Shown one piece after another: positions 32,678-44,940 of a stretch of 64,000 nt of DNA. Both the position numbers and the translations under genes were made by a program. The notes under the pieces were generated by a model. It searched no databases and had not been told where the DNA came from. It worked only from the letters and a program-made list of their open reading frames with translations. The DNA is from Perognathus longimembris pacificus. Its lineage: Eukaryota > Chordata > Mammalia > Rodentia > Heteromyidae. The DNA lies in NCBI RefSeq assembly GCF_023159225.1, contig NC_063161.1:69654767-69718766 (forward strand). The letters are read 5' to 3'. Numbering within the stretch: position 1 is the first letter of the stretch; every line of letters begins with the position of its first letter.

Positions 32678-35600
32678 TCAGTGGTACTTGCGATGCCGTT
32701 CATGTTCTGAAATCGGGAAAAGGTACCTTAGGAGTTTCTAGTGAGACCACAGCAGGCATGGTCACATGAAACCTTCCTACTTCCTTAAAGACAGCACAGC
32801 CCCACCTGCCAGCACCAGAAGAATTAGCAGACCCTCTTCCTTTCCAGGAAGGCACTAAACAAAGTTCCCCAAGAATCTGTCTAGAGACAGCTTTGCTCTG
32901 GCACAGCAAACTGGTAGGGGATATATACTGTCAGCCTGAGAATGCAGCCAGAAGCTGCTGCCACTGACACAGTTCCGGGCATCTCCACCCCCCCCCCCCC
33001 AGCCCCAGGTGTTGAGACCAGCTCAGGTCTTGGAGCCACACACAGCTGTTCACAGCTGGTTTTTTTTTTGGGGGGGGGGGGGGTTGTGTGTTTTTTTTAC
33101 ATTTCTGCCACATGAACCTGTTTTCCTCTTTGCATTGACTGCTAAGGAAGATCAAGCCTGCAATAGCTTAACAGGATGCTTCTCAGGAGTGAGAAAAGCA
33201 ATCTTTTCTGTCAATGTTGGTAACTTTCTATAACCTAGGAAGAACTAATTTTTCTGAAAAATTCCTGGCTTGGCCCTTGCTGATTAAATTTTAGTTACAC
33301 CCTTTTCCTGTTAAGACTTTAAGATATTCTGTCACAAGATCATTGAACTTTAGTTATATCCTTTTCCTGTTAAATACATCCTGTAGCAGATTGTGAACCT
33401 GAGCTCAGCCAATCCAAGCAGAGGGGTGAGGCCTGATGGGTTATAACGGGATAAAAGGGGAGCAGCCTGCCTGCTGTGAGCTTGCTTGCCAGATTTTGGC
33501 GGATGGCACACCCTTCTGCAGAAGTAAACACTGCCTTGCTTAGTTCCTTTCAAGTTGGTGTTCTTACTATGTGACACCAACATCTTGAGGAATATCTCAC
33601 ACAAGCATTACATTTAGTCTAGATTTTCCTGTGTTTGTCACAAGCAGTATCCTATATACTGCATTTGGACCATTCCCTCCAGTTCAGCACTTACTGAGAT
33701 CCTTGTAGCAACGGATGTAGTTGAAAAGCACATAGCAAGCCAGCATCATGTTGATCCCGGCAATGCTCCCTTTCTTCACATTGATGTACTTGTTGAAGTA
33801 TCGGTCATAACCTGCAACAGAGAAGGCGTTTACTGCCACAGTGCATCCTATGGTTGCAACAGTGCATCCTATAGTTCAAGGTGGGTTCTTTTCTTAGCTC
33901 TCAAGCCATTCACCCTACATTCCACTGACTGATGAAAGGCAGATAGCACAAATGTCCTCTGTAGCTTCCAGTCCCACGGCCTAAGACCAACTCCAATGCT
34001 AGGCCCATCCTAATTCTGCCTCACTGTGTGTGTGCATGCATGCGTGTGTGCGCATGCACCAGGCCTAGGGCTTGAATTTAGGGCCTGGGCACTATCTGAG
34101 CTTGTTTTGCTCAAGGCTAGCACTCTTACCACTTGAACTACAGCTCCACTTCCAGCTTTTTTGGTAGTTTATTGGAGATAATAGTCTCACAGACCTTCCT
34201 GCTCCAGCTAGCTTTGAATGGTGATCCTCAGATCTCAGTCTCCTGATCTCTGCCTTCTAAGTAGATGAGTAGTTGGCTGTACCCAGAAACCCTGCACTCT
34301 TTTTTTGCCAGTCCTGGTGCTTCAATTCAGGGCCTGAGCACTGTCCCTGGTCTTGTGCTCAAGGCTAGTACTCTACCACTTGAGCCAAAGCACTATTTCT
34401 GGCTTTAAAAGCCAAATTCTTAGCCTTAGTCTTGCACTTTTTCAATGCATACACCTGGAAGACAGGGCATTTTAAATGTCTCCTGTGGAAGTCATGGCAT
34501 AGATAAGCAAGCTCATAGACTGAGACGATTCAAAATACTCATAGGCACATTTTTCCTCCCTTTTCAGCTAGGTGTGGTAGGAGACCTATAATCCCAGCAC
34601 TCATCTGGAGGTTAAGATAGTAGGATTATGAGATGCAGGGTATCTTGGCCAACACGGTGATAACCTATCTCAAAACCAAAGAAAGAAAGTAAGGCAAACA
34701 CTTTCTGAAATCTCAGACTGAACTTTGAAGAGATGAATCAAACATGGAAATTCAAGACTGAAATCCCCTCTCCCATCCTTCCCTACAGGTCTTGGGGCTG
34801 AGAATATGGCCTAGTGGTAAAGTACTTGCCTCGTATACATGAATCCCTGGGTTCAATTCCTCAGCATCACATATATAAAAAATGGCCAGAAGTGGTGCTG
34901 TGGCTCAAGAGGTAGAGTGCTAGCCTTGAGCAAAAAGAAGCCAGGGACAGTGCTCAGGCCCTGAGTCCATGCCCCAGGACTGGCAAAAACAAAAGAAAAC
35001 AGAACTTACTAGTCTTGAAACAAGGACTTTTTTGCTCAAATTAATTCACTGCAAAAAGAGAAGAGAAGAACTTTTTTCATTTATACACAATCTGTAGGCT
35101 CTGACCTCTTCGAAATGCTCCGGCAATGCCTTTTGGGGTGAAGTCCCGCATCAAAATCCAGTTTGGCAGCTCTACTAGTTTGACATCCATTAGTTTCTTT
35201 TCCTTCAGTGGTACTGAAAAAGAAGAACAACAACAAAAAACCCCACACTCAAAGGCAGTAGGGAAAAACAAGAAGTAAAAAAAAACAAAAACAAAAAAAC
35301 CCCACATTCACTAATAATCTGTCAACAGTGCACACAACATCTTTTGTTGTTGTTGGTTGTGGGGCTTGAACTCCGGGCCTGGACACTGTCCCTGAGCCTC
35401 TTTATGCTCAAAGCTAGCATTCTATTATTACTGGAGACACAGTACCCCTTCTAGTTTTTGAGTGGTTAATTGGAGACAGTCTCACGGGGACTTTTCTGCC
35501 TCGGCTGGCTTTGAACCACGGTCTTCACATCTCAGCTTCCTGAGTAGCTAGGATTACAGGTATAAGCCACTGGCACCCAACTAACTTCTTTTTGTGTGTC

Positions 35601-38600
35601 TACTTTAGATATTCAGGGAGGAATGTGGTGTCACTACACAGTGACTGTACATATATCAAGTTACGAATAAACACATTCTGTTAAAACGGCTATTTTAGGC
35701 CTAACCCTATATAATGGCAAAACTGCTCATCAACTGCTTTATGGAGCATGACGATATTTCAATTTCAACTTGCTAGGAATAACTTACCAAAAAAAACCAC
35801 TAAAAACACCATACTTTATGTGGAAGAAATTACCATTCTGAATAAGGTAGCTTAAGTGGATAATGTTCTGTGTATCATTGAGAATTTTCCTTGTGACATT
35901 TAAAAATGTTATAATTGTTGCCCCGTTTTTCTGGTGTTCACTTCAAGTTTTAGTATTTGTTTTATAGGTGGACTTGTATAAAAACCAGACCAGTATTTGA
36001 GGTAGTTAAATGTGTGTATTTTCAAGCCTCAGTGTGTGAGAGCTTTTGTTTCCTTTTTGCTTGTTTTCTTCCAGAAGTTTGAATTTTAATCAATATTTGT
36101 GTGTGTTATTTTGTAAGAAGTGGCATTTTTTCCTTAAGTAAAATTGTGAACACATTTGCTTTTCAAGGGCAAGGTGTGTTATGGGAACGGAAGAGGATTG
36201 TAGATGTATTATGTGTTTTCTTCGTGTGTTTCTGGACATAATTTTTTTTCATCAACTTGAAACTCAAAAGGGTCATTTGGTTAGGTTATATACTGCACAT
36301 CAAACTATGCATAAATGGCAGCTTATTTTCCTAAGCCACTATTTTTTTCTGTTTTTAGAAAAAAATTTATAATTGGCTTAGTTTTATACAAAGAATACAG
36401 CACTTTGCCAAAATTAAGTGTGGCATTGCTTAAACACTGTATCAACACCAGTTCTTTGTTATGGGGTCAGTGGTGTGTTTGCTCTGCTTGAAGTTATGGT
36501 TTTTTTTGTGTTTTTGTTTTTTGTTTTTTGTTTTTTTGGGCCAGTCCTGGGCCTTGGACTCAGGGCCTGAGCACTGTCCCTGGCTTCTTCCCGCTCAAGG
36601 CTAGCACTCTGCCACTTGAGCCACAGCGCCGCTTCTGGCCGTTTTCTGTATATGTGGTGCTGGGGAATCGAACCTAGGGCCTCGTGTATCCGAGGCAGGC
36701 ACTCTTGCCACTAGGCTATATCCCCAGCCCTGAAGTTATGGTTTTTAATCCTGTCAGTAAACAAAATGACCTTTAACTTAAAAAAAAATAAAACAGAGAG
36801 AAGCCAGGTGCCAGTGGCTCATGCCTATGATCGTAGCTTCAAAGCTAGCCCAAGCAGTAAAGTCTCAGTGAGACTCTTGTCTCTAATAAACCACTCAAAA
36901 AAGCCAAAGTGGTGCTGTGACTCAAGTGATACAGTGCTAGCCTTGAGCACAAAGAGGCTCAGGGATAGTGCCCAGACCCTGAGTTCAAACCCCAGGACCA
37001 GCAAAAAAAAAAAAAAGGAAAAAAAGAGAGCGAGTGAGAGAGAGTTAAAGACCATAAGGAAGAAAATAGAGGCCATACTAGGTTACTGTGAAACCAATAC
37101 TTACTTTACATATTTTGGCTCATTTAATCACCATAAATAATCCATTCTTTTCCCTTGGTAGGAAAAGATATACTCAGAAAGGTTGGGCAAGTTGGCCAAG
37201 GTCTCATACACAGCATGGTAGGCACAACTGAACCTCAGAACTAGCCAGGTTCCTGAAGCCAATCTAAGGATGACCTATCCAACCTTTGGAAATGTGTAGC
37301 CAGAGAATAGGAGGGAAGAGGGAGCCCAGTGGATGCACCCGCAAGTACCCTTGCTCTGACCGGACACACTTGGTCATTAGGGACAGGCTTTGAGAAGCAC
37401 CTGGCTCCCTCAGGTGCCAACCTGCCCAGGTATGCCAGCCTGAGGAATTCCAACCTCAAGCAGCCTACTTGGAACTGCTAAGATCAACAATTTTCAGAGC
37501 TAGAAATGAGACAACATATTTCAAGAAGTCAAATAACTTAGTAAAAGCCTTTCCAAATGGGTCAGTGGGCTCAGGCCACATCACAATAAGCCTGGAGATA
37601 AAACATAGGAAGGGTCCTGAGTGGATCACAGTATCAAGGGTGCCATTACCGGCAGGGTGCTGGTGGCTTACGCTTGTAATCCTAGATACTCAGGAAGCTG
37701 AATCTGAGGGTCATGGTTCAAAGTCAGCCCACACAAAAGCATTTTATCTCCAATTAACCACCAGAAAATTGGAAGTGGGGCTGTGGCACTAGCTTAGCTT
37801 AGGGACACCACTTAACCCTGAGCTCAAGCCCAGCGGTCAATAAAAGGAAAGAAAGCGAGGGAGGGAGGGAGGGAGGGAAAAAAAGAAAAGGAAGGGAGGG
37901 AGGGAAGGAAGGAAGGAGGAAAAGTAGAGAGAAGGAGAAAGAGCAAGCCAGGCACCGGTGGCTCAAGCCTGTAATCTTAGCTAATCAGGGGGCTAAAATC
38001 TGAGGATTAAGGTTCAAAGCCAGCCTGGGCATGAAAATCCACCAGACTCTTATCTCCAATTAACCACCAGAAAACCGGAAGTGGTGCTGTGGCTCAAGTA
38101 GTAGAATGCTGGCCTTGAGCCCAGAGTTCAAGCCCCACAACCAACAACAAAATTTAAAAAATAAACCCATAAAGCACTGTTGGGATGATATGACCTTAAC
38201 AAGCCACATATCTTAAGGACTTATTTTCCCCATCTTTACAAAAGGATAGCAGGGAGCATGGCTCCAAGGCCAATTCAAACGTCAGTGTAGTAATGTATAT
38301 ATGAAATACAATGGAATTAACATGCCTTGCATTGACACCTTAATAAGACTACTATGATGCACACTTAAAATATGGTTTCCTACTTAAAAACATATTAAAA
38401 AATCAAGCCGGGCATGGTGGCGGCACATCTGCATCCACTTGGGATGCTGAGGCAGCAGGATCACAAATTCAACATCAGCCTGGGTTTACAAGGCGAGGCA
38501 CTGTCAAGAAACTAGACAATCGATCGGGAGGCACAGCAAGCAGATGGGTGTCAGGGAGCCGACCGCCCGGTGAATTAAGCTCATTTATTTACCTCGGAGG

Positions 38601-39146
38601 CTTCACACTGGGCTCAGCCCGATCAAGAGCTGTGACCTTGAACAGGTCATTTCACCCGGGCAAGCCTGTTCCATCTACACGCACCCACCGGAATGTAGCG
38701 TCCGGCACCGTCGTAGGCACCAGCTCTTTCCTAGAGCTTAACGGAAGCTTCTGCTTGGGGAAGGTGGGCAGAGGCTGCGCGTCAGGCTCGAGCCTCAGAG
38801 GGAAGGATGCAGTCAGCAGATCCTTAGCTGAGGGATGGAGGGACCGAAGACACCACCGTGACAGGCCCGGGCGCGTCTCCAAGCCACCCGCGCCCAGCGC
38901 ACAGCCCTGGGCGGCCGGCTCACTGCCCTGAACGGCTTCGAGCCGCGGCGGGGAGCGCAGAGGAGGGGCGGATGGCGCAGGGCCCTGGAGCCAGGGTCCA
39001 CCGCGCCTCACGTGAAGTCCCTGAGGGGACGGCGGGCGGCTCCGCAGCTCCCTCTCCTCCCAGTACGGATCTGGACACGACTTAGAGCCTCTGCCTTCAA
39101 TGCCACAGCCAAAAAAGAAGCAGGGGAACTCACCTACTGACGCCAT
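32678..39146 (-). CDS. ATP5MF: ATP5MF, mitochondrial ATP synthase subunit f, four coding exons, complete
   Basis: Subunit f is a single-pass inner-membrane component of the Fo stator region of ATP synthase, near the dimer interface. Minus-strand exons: 39134-39146 (Met-Ala-Ser-Val plus one base), 35106-35213, 33695-33811 and 32678-32706. Phases match (1, 1, 1) and the product is 88 aa, ending HERHRKYH with stop at 32678. It corresponds to the short form that begins MASVVP. Exon 2 has no obvious 5' extension for the longer human N-terminus. Features: amphipathic N-terminus with ELPNWILMRDF, RYFNKYINVKKGS before the membrane helix (about residues 56-74), and a basic C-terminal tail facing the intermembrane space. 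The exon 2 donor (G|GTCAGA) is somewhat weak. AATAAA lies at 32568-32573. In human a read-through ATP5MF-PTCD1 transcript is known; the same strand arrangement exists here. Confidence 0.97.
32988..33085. repeat. C-run and G-run homopolymers in ATP5MF intron 3
   Basis: A run of about 13 C ends at 33000, and a T run followed by about 14 G ends near 33083. The runs are mutually complementary and about 70 bases apart. Confidence 0.85.
33215..33582 (+). mobile_element. Solo LTR (368 bp) in ATP5MF intron 3
   Basis: Begins TGTTGGT and ends ACCAACA, a 7-bp terminal inverted repeat, the usual TG...CA LTR ends. An internal TATA-like GGATAAAAGGGG lies at 33449-33460 and is followed by GC-richer sequence, fitting U3-R-U5 order on the plus strand. 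No internal viral sequence remains beside it, and no clear target duplication is visible. It lies 113 bases from ATP5MF exon 3, on the opposite strand. Family not recognised. Confidence 0.65.
34056..34405 (-). repeat. Reverse B1-Geo SINE and Geo fragment
   Basis: B1-Geo at about 34056-34280 followed by a Geo piece at 34308-34405. A plus-strand B1-like fragment is at 34566-34680. ATP5MF intron 2. Confidence 0.6.
34795..34998 (+). repeat. IDL-Geo SINE
   Basis: Complete plus-strand dimer with a CAAAAG-rich tail, about 110 bases from ATP5MF exon 2. The flanking 'gtcttg' repeats once. Confidence 0.85.
35349..35582 (-). repeat. B1-Geo SINE
   Basis: Reverse Geo then reverse B1-like module ('gagtagctaggattacagg'). 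The following 35.6-36.5 kb of ATP5MF intron 1 is AT-rich unique-looking sequence with no gene seen. Confidence 0.7.
36539..36730 (-). repeat. Young IDL-Geo SINE with perfect target duplication
   Basis: Reverse dimer with a T-rich start, flanked by 'tgaagttatggttttt' on both sides. Confidence 0.95.
36803..37017 (+). repeat. B1-Geo SINE, internally shortened
   Basis: The B1-like start jumps from 'gatcgtagctt' to 'caaagctagccc', so its middle is missing. It then continues through the linker to a full Geo and an A tail. Confidence 0.7.
37649..38153 (+). repeat. Two B1-Geo SINEs separated by a purine microsatellite
   Basis: Copies at 37649-37840 and 37947-38153 flank a (GGGA/GGAA)n tract at 37845-37945. 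A partial B1 copy is at 38404-38515. ATP5MF intron 1. Confidence 0.75.
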
Positions 39147-39300
39147 CTTGGAGTCCTAGTGTCCGCTAAGCCGCGCCGCACCGCGCCGCGCCGCGCAAAG
39201 GTTGCTGGGTAGAGAGCCTGCGCGCGAGCCGGCGCGGGGAGCAGAGGCTCACGGGAAGTGGGTCGCCATCCCGGAGCGCAGTCCTTCGCTGGACTTGCAC
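38840..39300. promoter_or_regulatory. ATP5MF: CpG-island promoter of ATP5MF
   Basis: CpG-dense sequence with CCGCGC repeats at about 39170-39197, directly upstream (minus sense) of the ATP5MF ATG at 39146. No TATA box. Minus-strand transcription probably starts near 39160-39200. The dense region extends into intron 1 as far as about 38840. Confidence 0.75.
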
Positions 39301-39372
39301 AGATGCCATGATTTGAAGGGCGACAAAATGAGCTCTAGCCTGTTTACAGACCTGGGGCACTATTATAAGAAA

Positions 39373-39575
39373 GGCTGGGGTTGGGAATATGGCCTAGTGG
39401 CAAGAGTGCTTGCCTCGTATACATGAAGTTCGATTCCTCACCACTACATATATACAAAAAGCCAGAAGTGGGGCTGTGGCTCAAGTGGTAGAGTGCTAGT
39501 CTTGAGCAAAAAGAATCCAGGGACAGTGCTCAGGCCCTGAGTTCAAGCCCCAGGACTGGATAAAAAAAAAAAAAA
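39373..39575 (+). repeat. IDL-Geo SINE
   Basis: Complete dimer with a poly-A tail, missing a few bases of the left B box region. B1-like fragments follow at 39582-39690, and a B1-Geo copy at 39766-39955. 39.96-40.4 kb shows no gene. Confidence 0.85.
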
Positions 39576-40419
39576 GAGGATGGCTGGGGCATGGTGAAGT
39601 GTACCTATAATCTCAGCAGCTGGGAGATGAGGCAAAAACGATCATGAGTTCGACGGTGTCCTGTCACAAAACAAAACGGGCTGAAGTCCAGGTTTGTTTT
39701 TACAAATCACAGGTTTGTCTTACATATATATCTTTTTAAAAAAAGTTTTAAAAATCCAATATCCGCCAGGCGCCGGTGGCTCAGGAGGCTGAGATCAGAA
39801 GATCGTCATTCAAAGCCAGCCTGGGCAGGAAAGTCCCTTTGAATCTTATCTCCAGTTAACCACCAAAAAAGCCATAAGCCGAGCTGTAGCTTAAGTGATA
39901 AGAGCACAAAAGCCACGGGCAGTGCCCAGGCCTTGAATCCAAGCCGCAGCCCACCCTCCTTATGCGCGCACATGTACACACACACAGCATACAAAGCTTT
40001 CCAATGTAATGTTTAAATAAACTTCTGAATCAATGGACAGAAATAAGTATGCAACTATTATAATTTTCTCACATGATTTAAAGAGCCCTGATATTTAATT
40101 TCTATAGCCACTACTACTAGTGCTATGGCTGTTTTCTTTAGTAAAATAATTACATTTGTGAAGCAGAGAAGCATCACAATATGACATTTAGAAGAAGTAC
40201 CTATTTTTCTTATTTCTATGTTGAAGAGACAGCACATATTAATTCGTTAATGTCCAGGGCTCGCTCAAAAAATCTGGTCCTGCCGCTTGACACAAGTCAA
40301 AGGGACTTCTCAAAATCCCTATAGCACTGCCTTGCCGCCCACCCCTAGAGGTTCTGCACCTGATCTGGAGAAATCTACTCGTGGGAAAACCCATAGCTTT
40401 GCCTGAGCCCAGGAGGGGC

Positions 40420-40700
40420 GGAGCCTAGTTTTTACGTAGCTGCTCTGAGATCTTTGATTGGTCCGAGCCAGAGGAGGCGTACGAATGGAACGCGTCCTTT
40501 ACTTGATCAGTGAGTTGCTGGACTCCGCCATCCTAGAGCGGCCGATAGGGATGACGCTCTGCGTGGTGCGCGTGCGTGCGGCAGTGGGAGGAAGGCGGAG
40601 GTCCAGAATATCCTGATAATCACTGATCAGAGTTGTGGTCTGGTGGTAACCCGCCGGAGGAGTCCTGCCAGTACTAATGGCCTCCGCCAGGTGGACTCCA
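40420..40700. promoter_or_regulatory. Orphan CpG-rich promoter-like block
   Basis: An inverted CCAAT box ('gattggtc', about 40456) sits upstream of a CpG-rich stretch with 'gtgcgcgtgcgtgcgg'. It is located where the ZNF789 promoter lies in human, but I could not find KRAB or zinc-finger coding sequence downstream. 40.7-42.8 kb otherwise holds SINE copies and unique sequence without a supported gene. Confidence 0.45.
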
Positions 40701-41220
40701 AACACTGCGTTCAGGAATTCCTAGAGAAGACGCTGGCTAGAGGCGCCGGGCAGGTTTTGGGAAGGGAGACAGTGAAGAGAGCTGGGTGTTTGGGGACCCA
40801 ACTTCCAGTGACCCCCTCACCCGCCCTGCAAGGTCCAGGTCCAGGTCCAGGATGCGGGCGCAGGGTCCTAGGGCCCTGTGCGGTGCCTATGGTTGAATAT
40901 TGGACGGATGCTCGTTTTTCAGCTTCTTAGAAGGATCAGAGTGCGATGAATTTAACCCGATGTGGTTGTGAGGAGGATGTGGCACATGTTACTGAGAAGC
41001 AGCATTTTAGATGGGCCGAAGTGAGTTTGAAGAATTGATTGTACACAGGAAGGGACAGGCCGCCAGCGGTTCCCACGCAGCATCTAAGGCACCAACACCC
41101 CACCCCCACCCCCCGCGTGCATGGTCTTTATTGTTAAGTGGCTCCTACTTCCTTTAGGGCAAGTAGTGCTTTTCATCTGTAAATCGTGCAGACCAGAGGA
41201 AAAAAATAAAAATAAAGCAA

Positions 41221-41430
41221 CCAAGCCCCAGCCCAATGACTGTAATCCTAGCTCTTCTCAGGAGGCTGAGATGCTGTGGATTAGGGTTCAAAACCAGACA
41301 TGGCAGACAAATCCTAGAGACACCATCTCCAATTAACCAGCAAAAAAAAGCCAGACTGGAGGTATTAAGTGAGCAAGCAAGTTGAGAAAGCTCAAGGCCC
41401 TGGCTCACGCCCCAGTTCTGGCACACAATT
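41221..41430 (+). repeat. Diverged B1-Geo SINE
   Basis: Recognisable 'gactgtaatcctagc' and 'tccaattaaccagcaaaa' blocks; the Geo half is degraded. Confidence 0.6.
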
Positions 41431-41495
41431 TTTTTTAATTAAAAAAAAATTTAAGGCAGAGGGTTAGAACTAGTTGTGAGTTTGTTTGTTTTTTT

Positions 41496-41686
41496 GCCAG
41501 TTCTGGGCCTTGGACTCAGGGCCTGAGCACTGCCCCTGGCCTCTTTTTGCTCAAGGCTAGTACTCTGCCACTCGAGCCACAGTGCCACTTCTGGCCGTTT
41601 TCTATATATGTGGTGCTTGGGAATCGAACCTAGGGCTTCATGTACACGAGGCAAGCACTCTTGCCACTAGGCCATATTCCCAGCCC
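41496..41686 (-). repeat. IDL-Geo SINE with perfect target duplication
   Basis: Reverse dimer flanked by 'ctagttgtgagttt' on both sides (first base differs in the left copy). Confidence 0.93.
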
Positions 41687-42816
41687 TAGTTGTGAGTTTT
41701 AGGTATGTGATTGTAGGCAGTTGGTTAGGGTAATTACCCAAATGGTGTGACCTCTGTACCCCCACTGTGTCTTGTCAAGAAGGGATCGTGGTGGACAGAT
41801 GCCAGCCTCTACTCCAAGGGCTGCAAAGACACATGGACGAGGGGTCCATACTGCTCTGCCCATGACTTGAGTACAGTGAGATGCACTTTGCACCTAGATG
41901 CATTTTCCTTCTAGATGTACTCTCCTTGCAACTGTGTGCTGTCTTGCCCTCTGATTGGCTAAGGCAATGGGATTGAGTGGGGACAGGGGTCAGAACCAAG
42001 AGTCTTGGAGGAAATTGAGGCTGGTGTGTATTCCCATAGTTCCCTTCTCCAATGTCCTCCCATCCTACCCCTTCACAGCTATGGTGTCACTTCCATTAGG
42101 ACTTCCTCTCCTAGGACAGAAGACAGTATTGTATAGGGGACTTGGTGGTAAATTTTTGTTGGAACACAGCCATAGCCATTTGCTTACTGTGCTCTAAAGT
42201 GATTGCTTTTATGTAACAGCAGAACTAAGTATAGTTGACTTAGAGACCAAATGGTGTGAAAAACCTAGAACATTACCAAGTAGCTCTATAGAGAACAGAT
42301 GTGAATAAGCTTGTGTAGTACAGAAAAAAGAACATGGCTGGCTTGAGTCTTAAACCCATTGTTAATATTGAGTGACCTTGTCCAGAGCCCCAACTTCAAC
42401 CAACCTGCAGAATAACAGATATTTGTAGGAATGGATGGTACTATGACCAGAAGTGGCAGGGTTCTTCAGATGAGTAGGGTCACCTTGACTGGTCACAAAA
42501 CCACTACCAGGATGAGATGCTGGAGAAGCACAGGAACATGGCCTTGCTGGGTAATGGCTCTGTGCTCATTTCCTTACCAGCCCCAGCCCTGTGTCTGCAA
42601 GCCCCAAACCCAAATGGGCTCGGCTGAAGTTACTGGGTAGTGAAGGCTGACTTCAGCTCACAGGGAACCACAATTTTGTGTTTTTTCCATGTACTGTGCT
42701 TATCAGTGTAGTTAGCTATGTAGTTAAAATGCTCTCATTTTGGCTAAAGACACAACTCCAGCTTCTATCAGGAATAGGACATAATAGAAATTGTATAAAG
42801 TCTTCCTTTTTTTTTT

Positions 42817-43006
42817 GGCCAGTCCTGAGGCTTGAACTCAGGATCCAGGGCACTGTCCCTGAGCTTCTCTTGCTCACGCTAGCGCTCTACCACTTGAGCC
42901 ACAGTGCCATTTCAGGCTTTTTCTGTTTATGTGGTACTAAGGAATGGAACTTAGGGCTTCATGGATGCTAGGCAAGCATTCTACCACTAAGCCACATTCC
43001 CAGCCC
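42817..43006 (-). repeat. IDL-Geo SINE
   Basis: Reverse dimer with a T-tract start, flanked by 'aagtct' on both sides. A Geo fragment with a CA-rich tail lies at 43113-43185. Confidence 0.85.
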
Positions 43007-43258
43007 TGAAGTCTGGGGAAATTTTGAGCCTGGAAATACTTTGGGCCCTAAAGGTTTCAAAGAAGGGACTGTGAAGAGTGAATAGCTGTTTTTAGGGCTC
43101 AGCAACATGTGATCTGAGGCTGGGACAGTGCCCGGGCCCTGAGTTCAAGCCCCAGGACTGGGGAAACACACACATACACACACAATCTGTATTCCACTCA
43201 CACCCCATCTTCCACCTGAAGGAGTTGAGACAAATTATGATTGACTTAGGTTCCTAAG

Positions 43259-44940
43259 ATGCCCACTATGTCTCTTGACCCAAAAAACTCAGTACCCAAA
43301 CTCTTAGAACTAATAAACCATTTTGGCAAAGTAGCAGTTTACAAAATCAATCCAAAAAAATCAGCAGCTTTTCTGTACACCAGCAGTGTACAAGCAGAAA
43401 AGGAAATTATGGAAACAATACCATTTGCAATACCTAAAAAAGGATAAATTACCTAGGGATTAACCTAACCAAAGACATGAATGATCTATTTAATGAGAAC
43501 TATAAAAATCTAAAAAGAGGGCTGGGAATATGGCCTAGTGGCAAGAGTGCTTGCCTCCTAGACATGAAACCCAGGGTTCGATTCTCCAGCACCACATATA
43601 TAGAAAACGGCCAGAAGTGGCACTGTGGCTCAAGCGGCAGAGTGCTAGCCTTGAGCAAAAAGAAGCCAGGGACAGTGCTCAGGCCCTGAGTCCAAGTCCC
43701 AGGACTGGCAAAAAAAAAAAAAAATCTAAAAAGAGAAATCAAAGAGGATACCAGGAGATGGAAACACCTCCCATGCTCATGGGTAGGCAGAACTAATTTA
43801 GTGAAAATGGCCATACTGCCCAAAATGTTATACAAATTCAATGCAATCCCCATAAAAATCCAAGCTACATTCTTCACTGAAAAAGAGAAAACAACCCATA
43901 AATTCATAGGGAACAACAAGAGACCTAGAATACCCAAAGCAATTCTAGGCAAAAGAAGCAGCGCAGGAGTTATCACAATACCAGACTTCAAGCTCTATTA
44001 TAGAGCCCTCATAACAAAAACAGCCTGGTACTGGCATAAAAACAGACCTGAAGACCAATGGAATACGATAGAAGATCCAGATATAAATCCGCATACTTAC
44101 AGTCAGCTGATATTTGACAAAGGAGCTAATGACATACAATGGAAAAAACATAGCCTCTTCAACTACTGGTGCTGGGAAAACTAGGCAGCCACATGTAGAA
44201 AACTTAAAGTGGACCCTAGCCTATCACCATGCTCCAAGATCAACTCAAAATGGATCAGACCTGAAACTACTGAAGGACAGAGTAGAAGAGACACTAGAAC
44301 TTATAGGCATAGGCAAGAACTTGCTGAACAGAGTCCCAGGGACACAACAGAGACTAAACAAATGGGAATACTACAAAATAAAAAGTTTCTGCACAGCTAA
44401 AGACATAGCTAGCACAGCAACAAAGGCCTAATATACGTCATCTAGAAAACTCAAGAAAGTAACCCCCTTCCAAACCCCATAAACCAATTATTAAATGTGC
44501 AAAGGAGCTAGAGAGAGACTTAACAGGAGAAGAAATAAAAATGGCAAAGAAACATACGAGGACGTGTTCAACATCCCTGGCAGTAAAGGAAATGCAAATA
44601 AAAACAACCCTGAAATATACCACCTCACTCCAGTTAGAATGACCTCCTCTCTGAACTCAGGCAACAACAAATGCTGGAGGGGATGCAGGGAAAGAGGAAC
44701 CCTTCTCCACTGTTGGGGGGAGTACAAACTAGTACAACCACTTTGGAGAACAATATGGAGTTTCCTCAAAAATCTCAGCATAGACACACCCTATGACCCA
44801 GCCATACCACTCCTAGGCATCTATCCTGAACAACAGGTCCCAGGATACCATGAAGACATCTGCACATCCTTGTTTATTGCTGCACAATTCACAAGAGCCA
44901 AAATATGGAAACAACCCAGATGCCCCACTACAGATGAATG
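43259..44940 (+). pseudogene. L1 ORF2 C-terminal fragment
   Basis: Open segments in shifting frames (43259-43447, 43801-44184, 44114-44431, 44495-44940) encode L1 ORF2 sequence such as '[18 protein letters not shown]' and '[15 protein letters not shown]'. Frame changes and stops near 44184 and 44430 show it is dead, and the ERV cuts it at 44940. Reverse transcriptase catalytic motifs lie upstream of the truncation and are absent. Confidence 0.85.
43520..43721 (+). repeat. IDL-Geo SINE inside L1, perfect target duplication
   Basis: Complete dimer with an A tail, flanked by 'aaaatctaaaaagag' on both sides. Confidence 0.95.
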
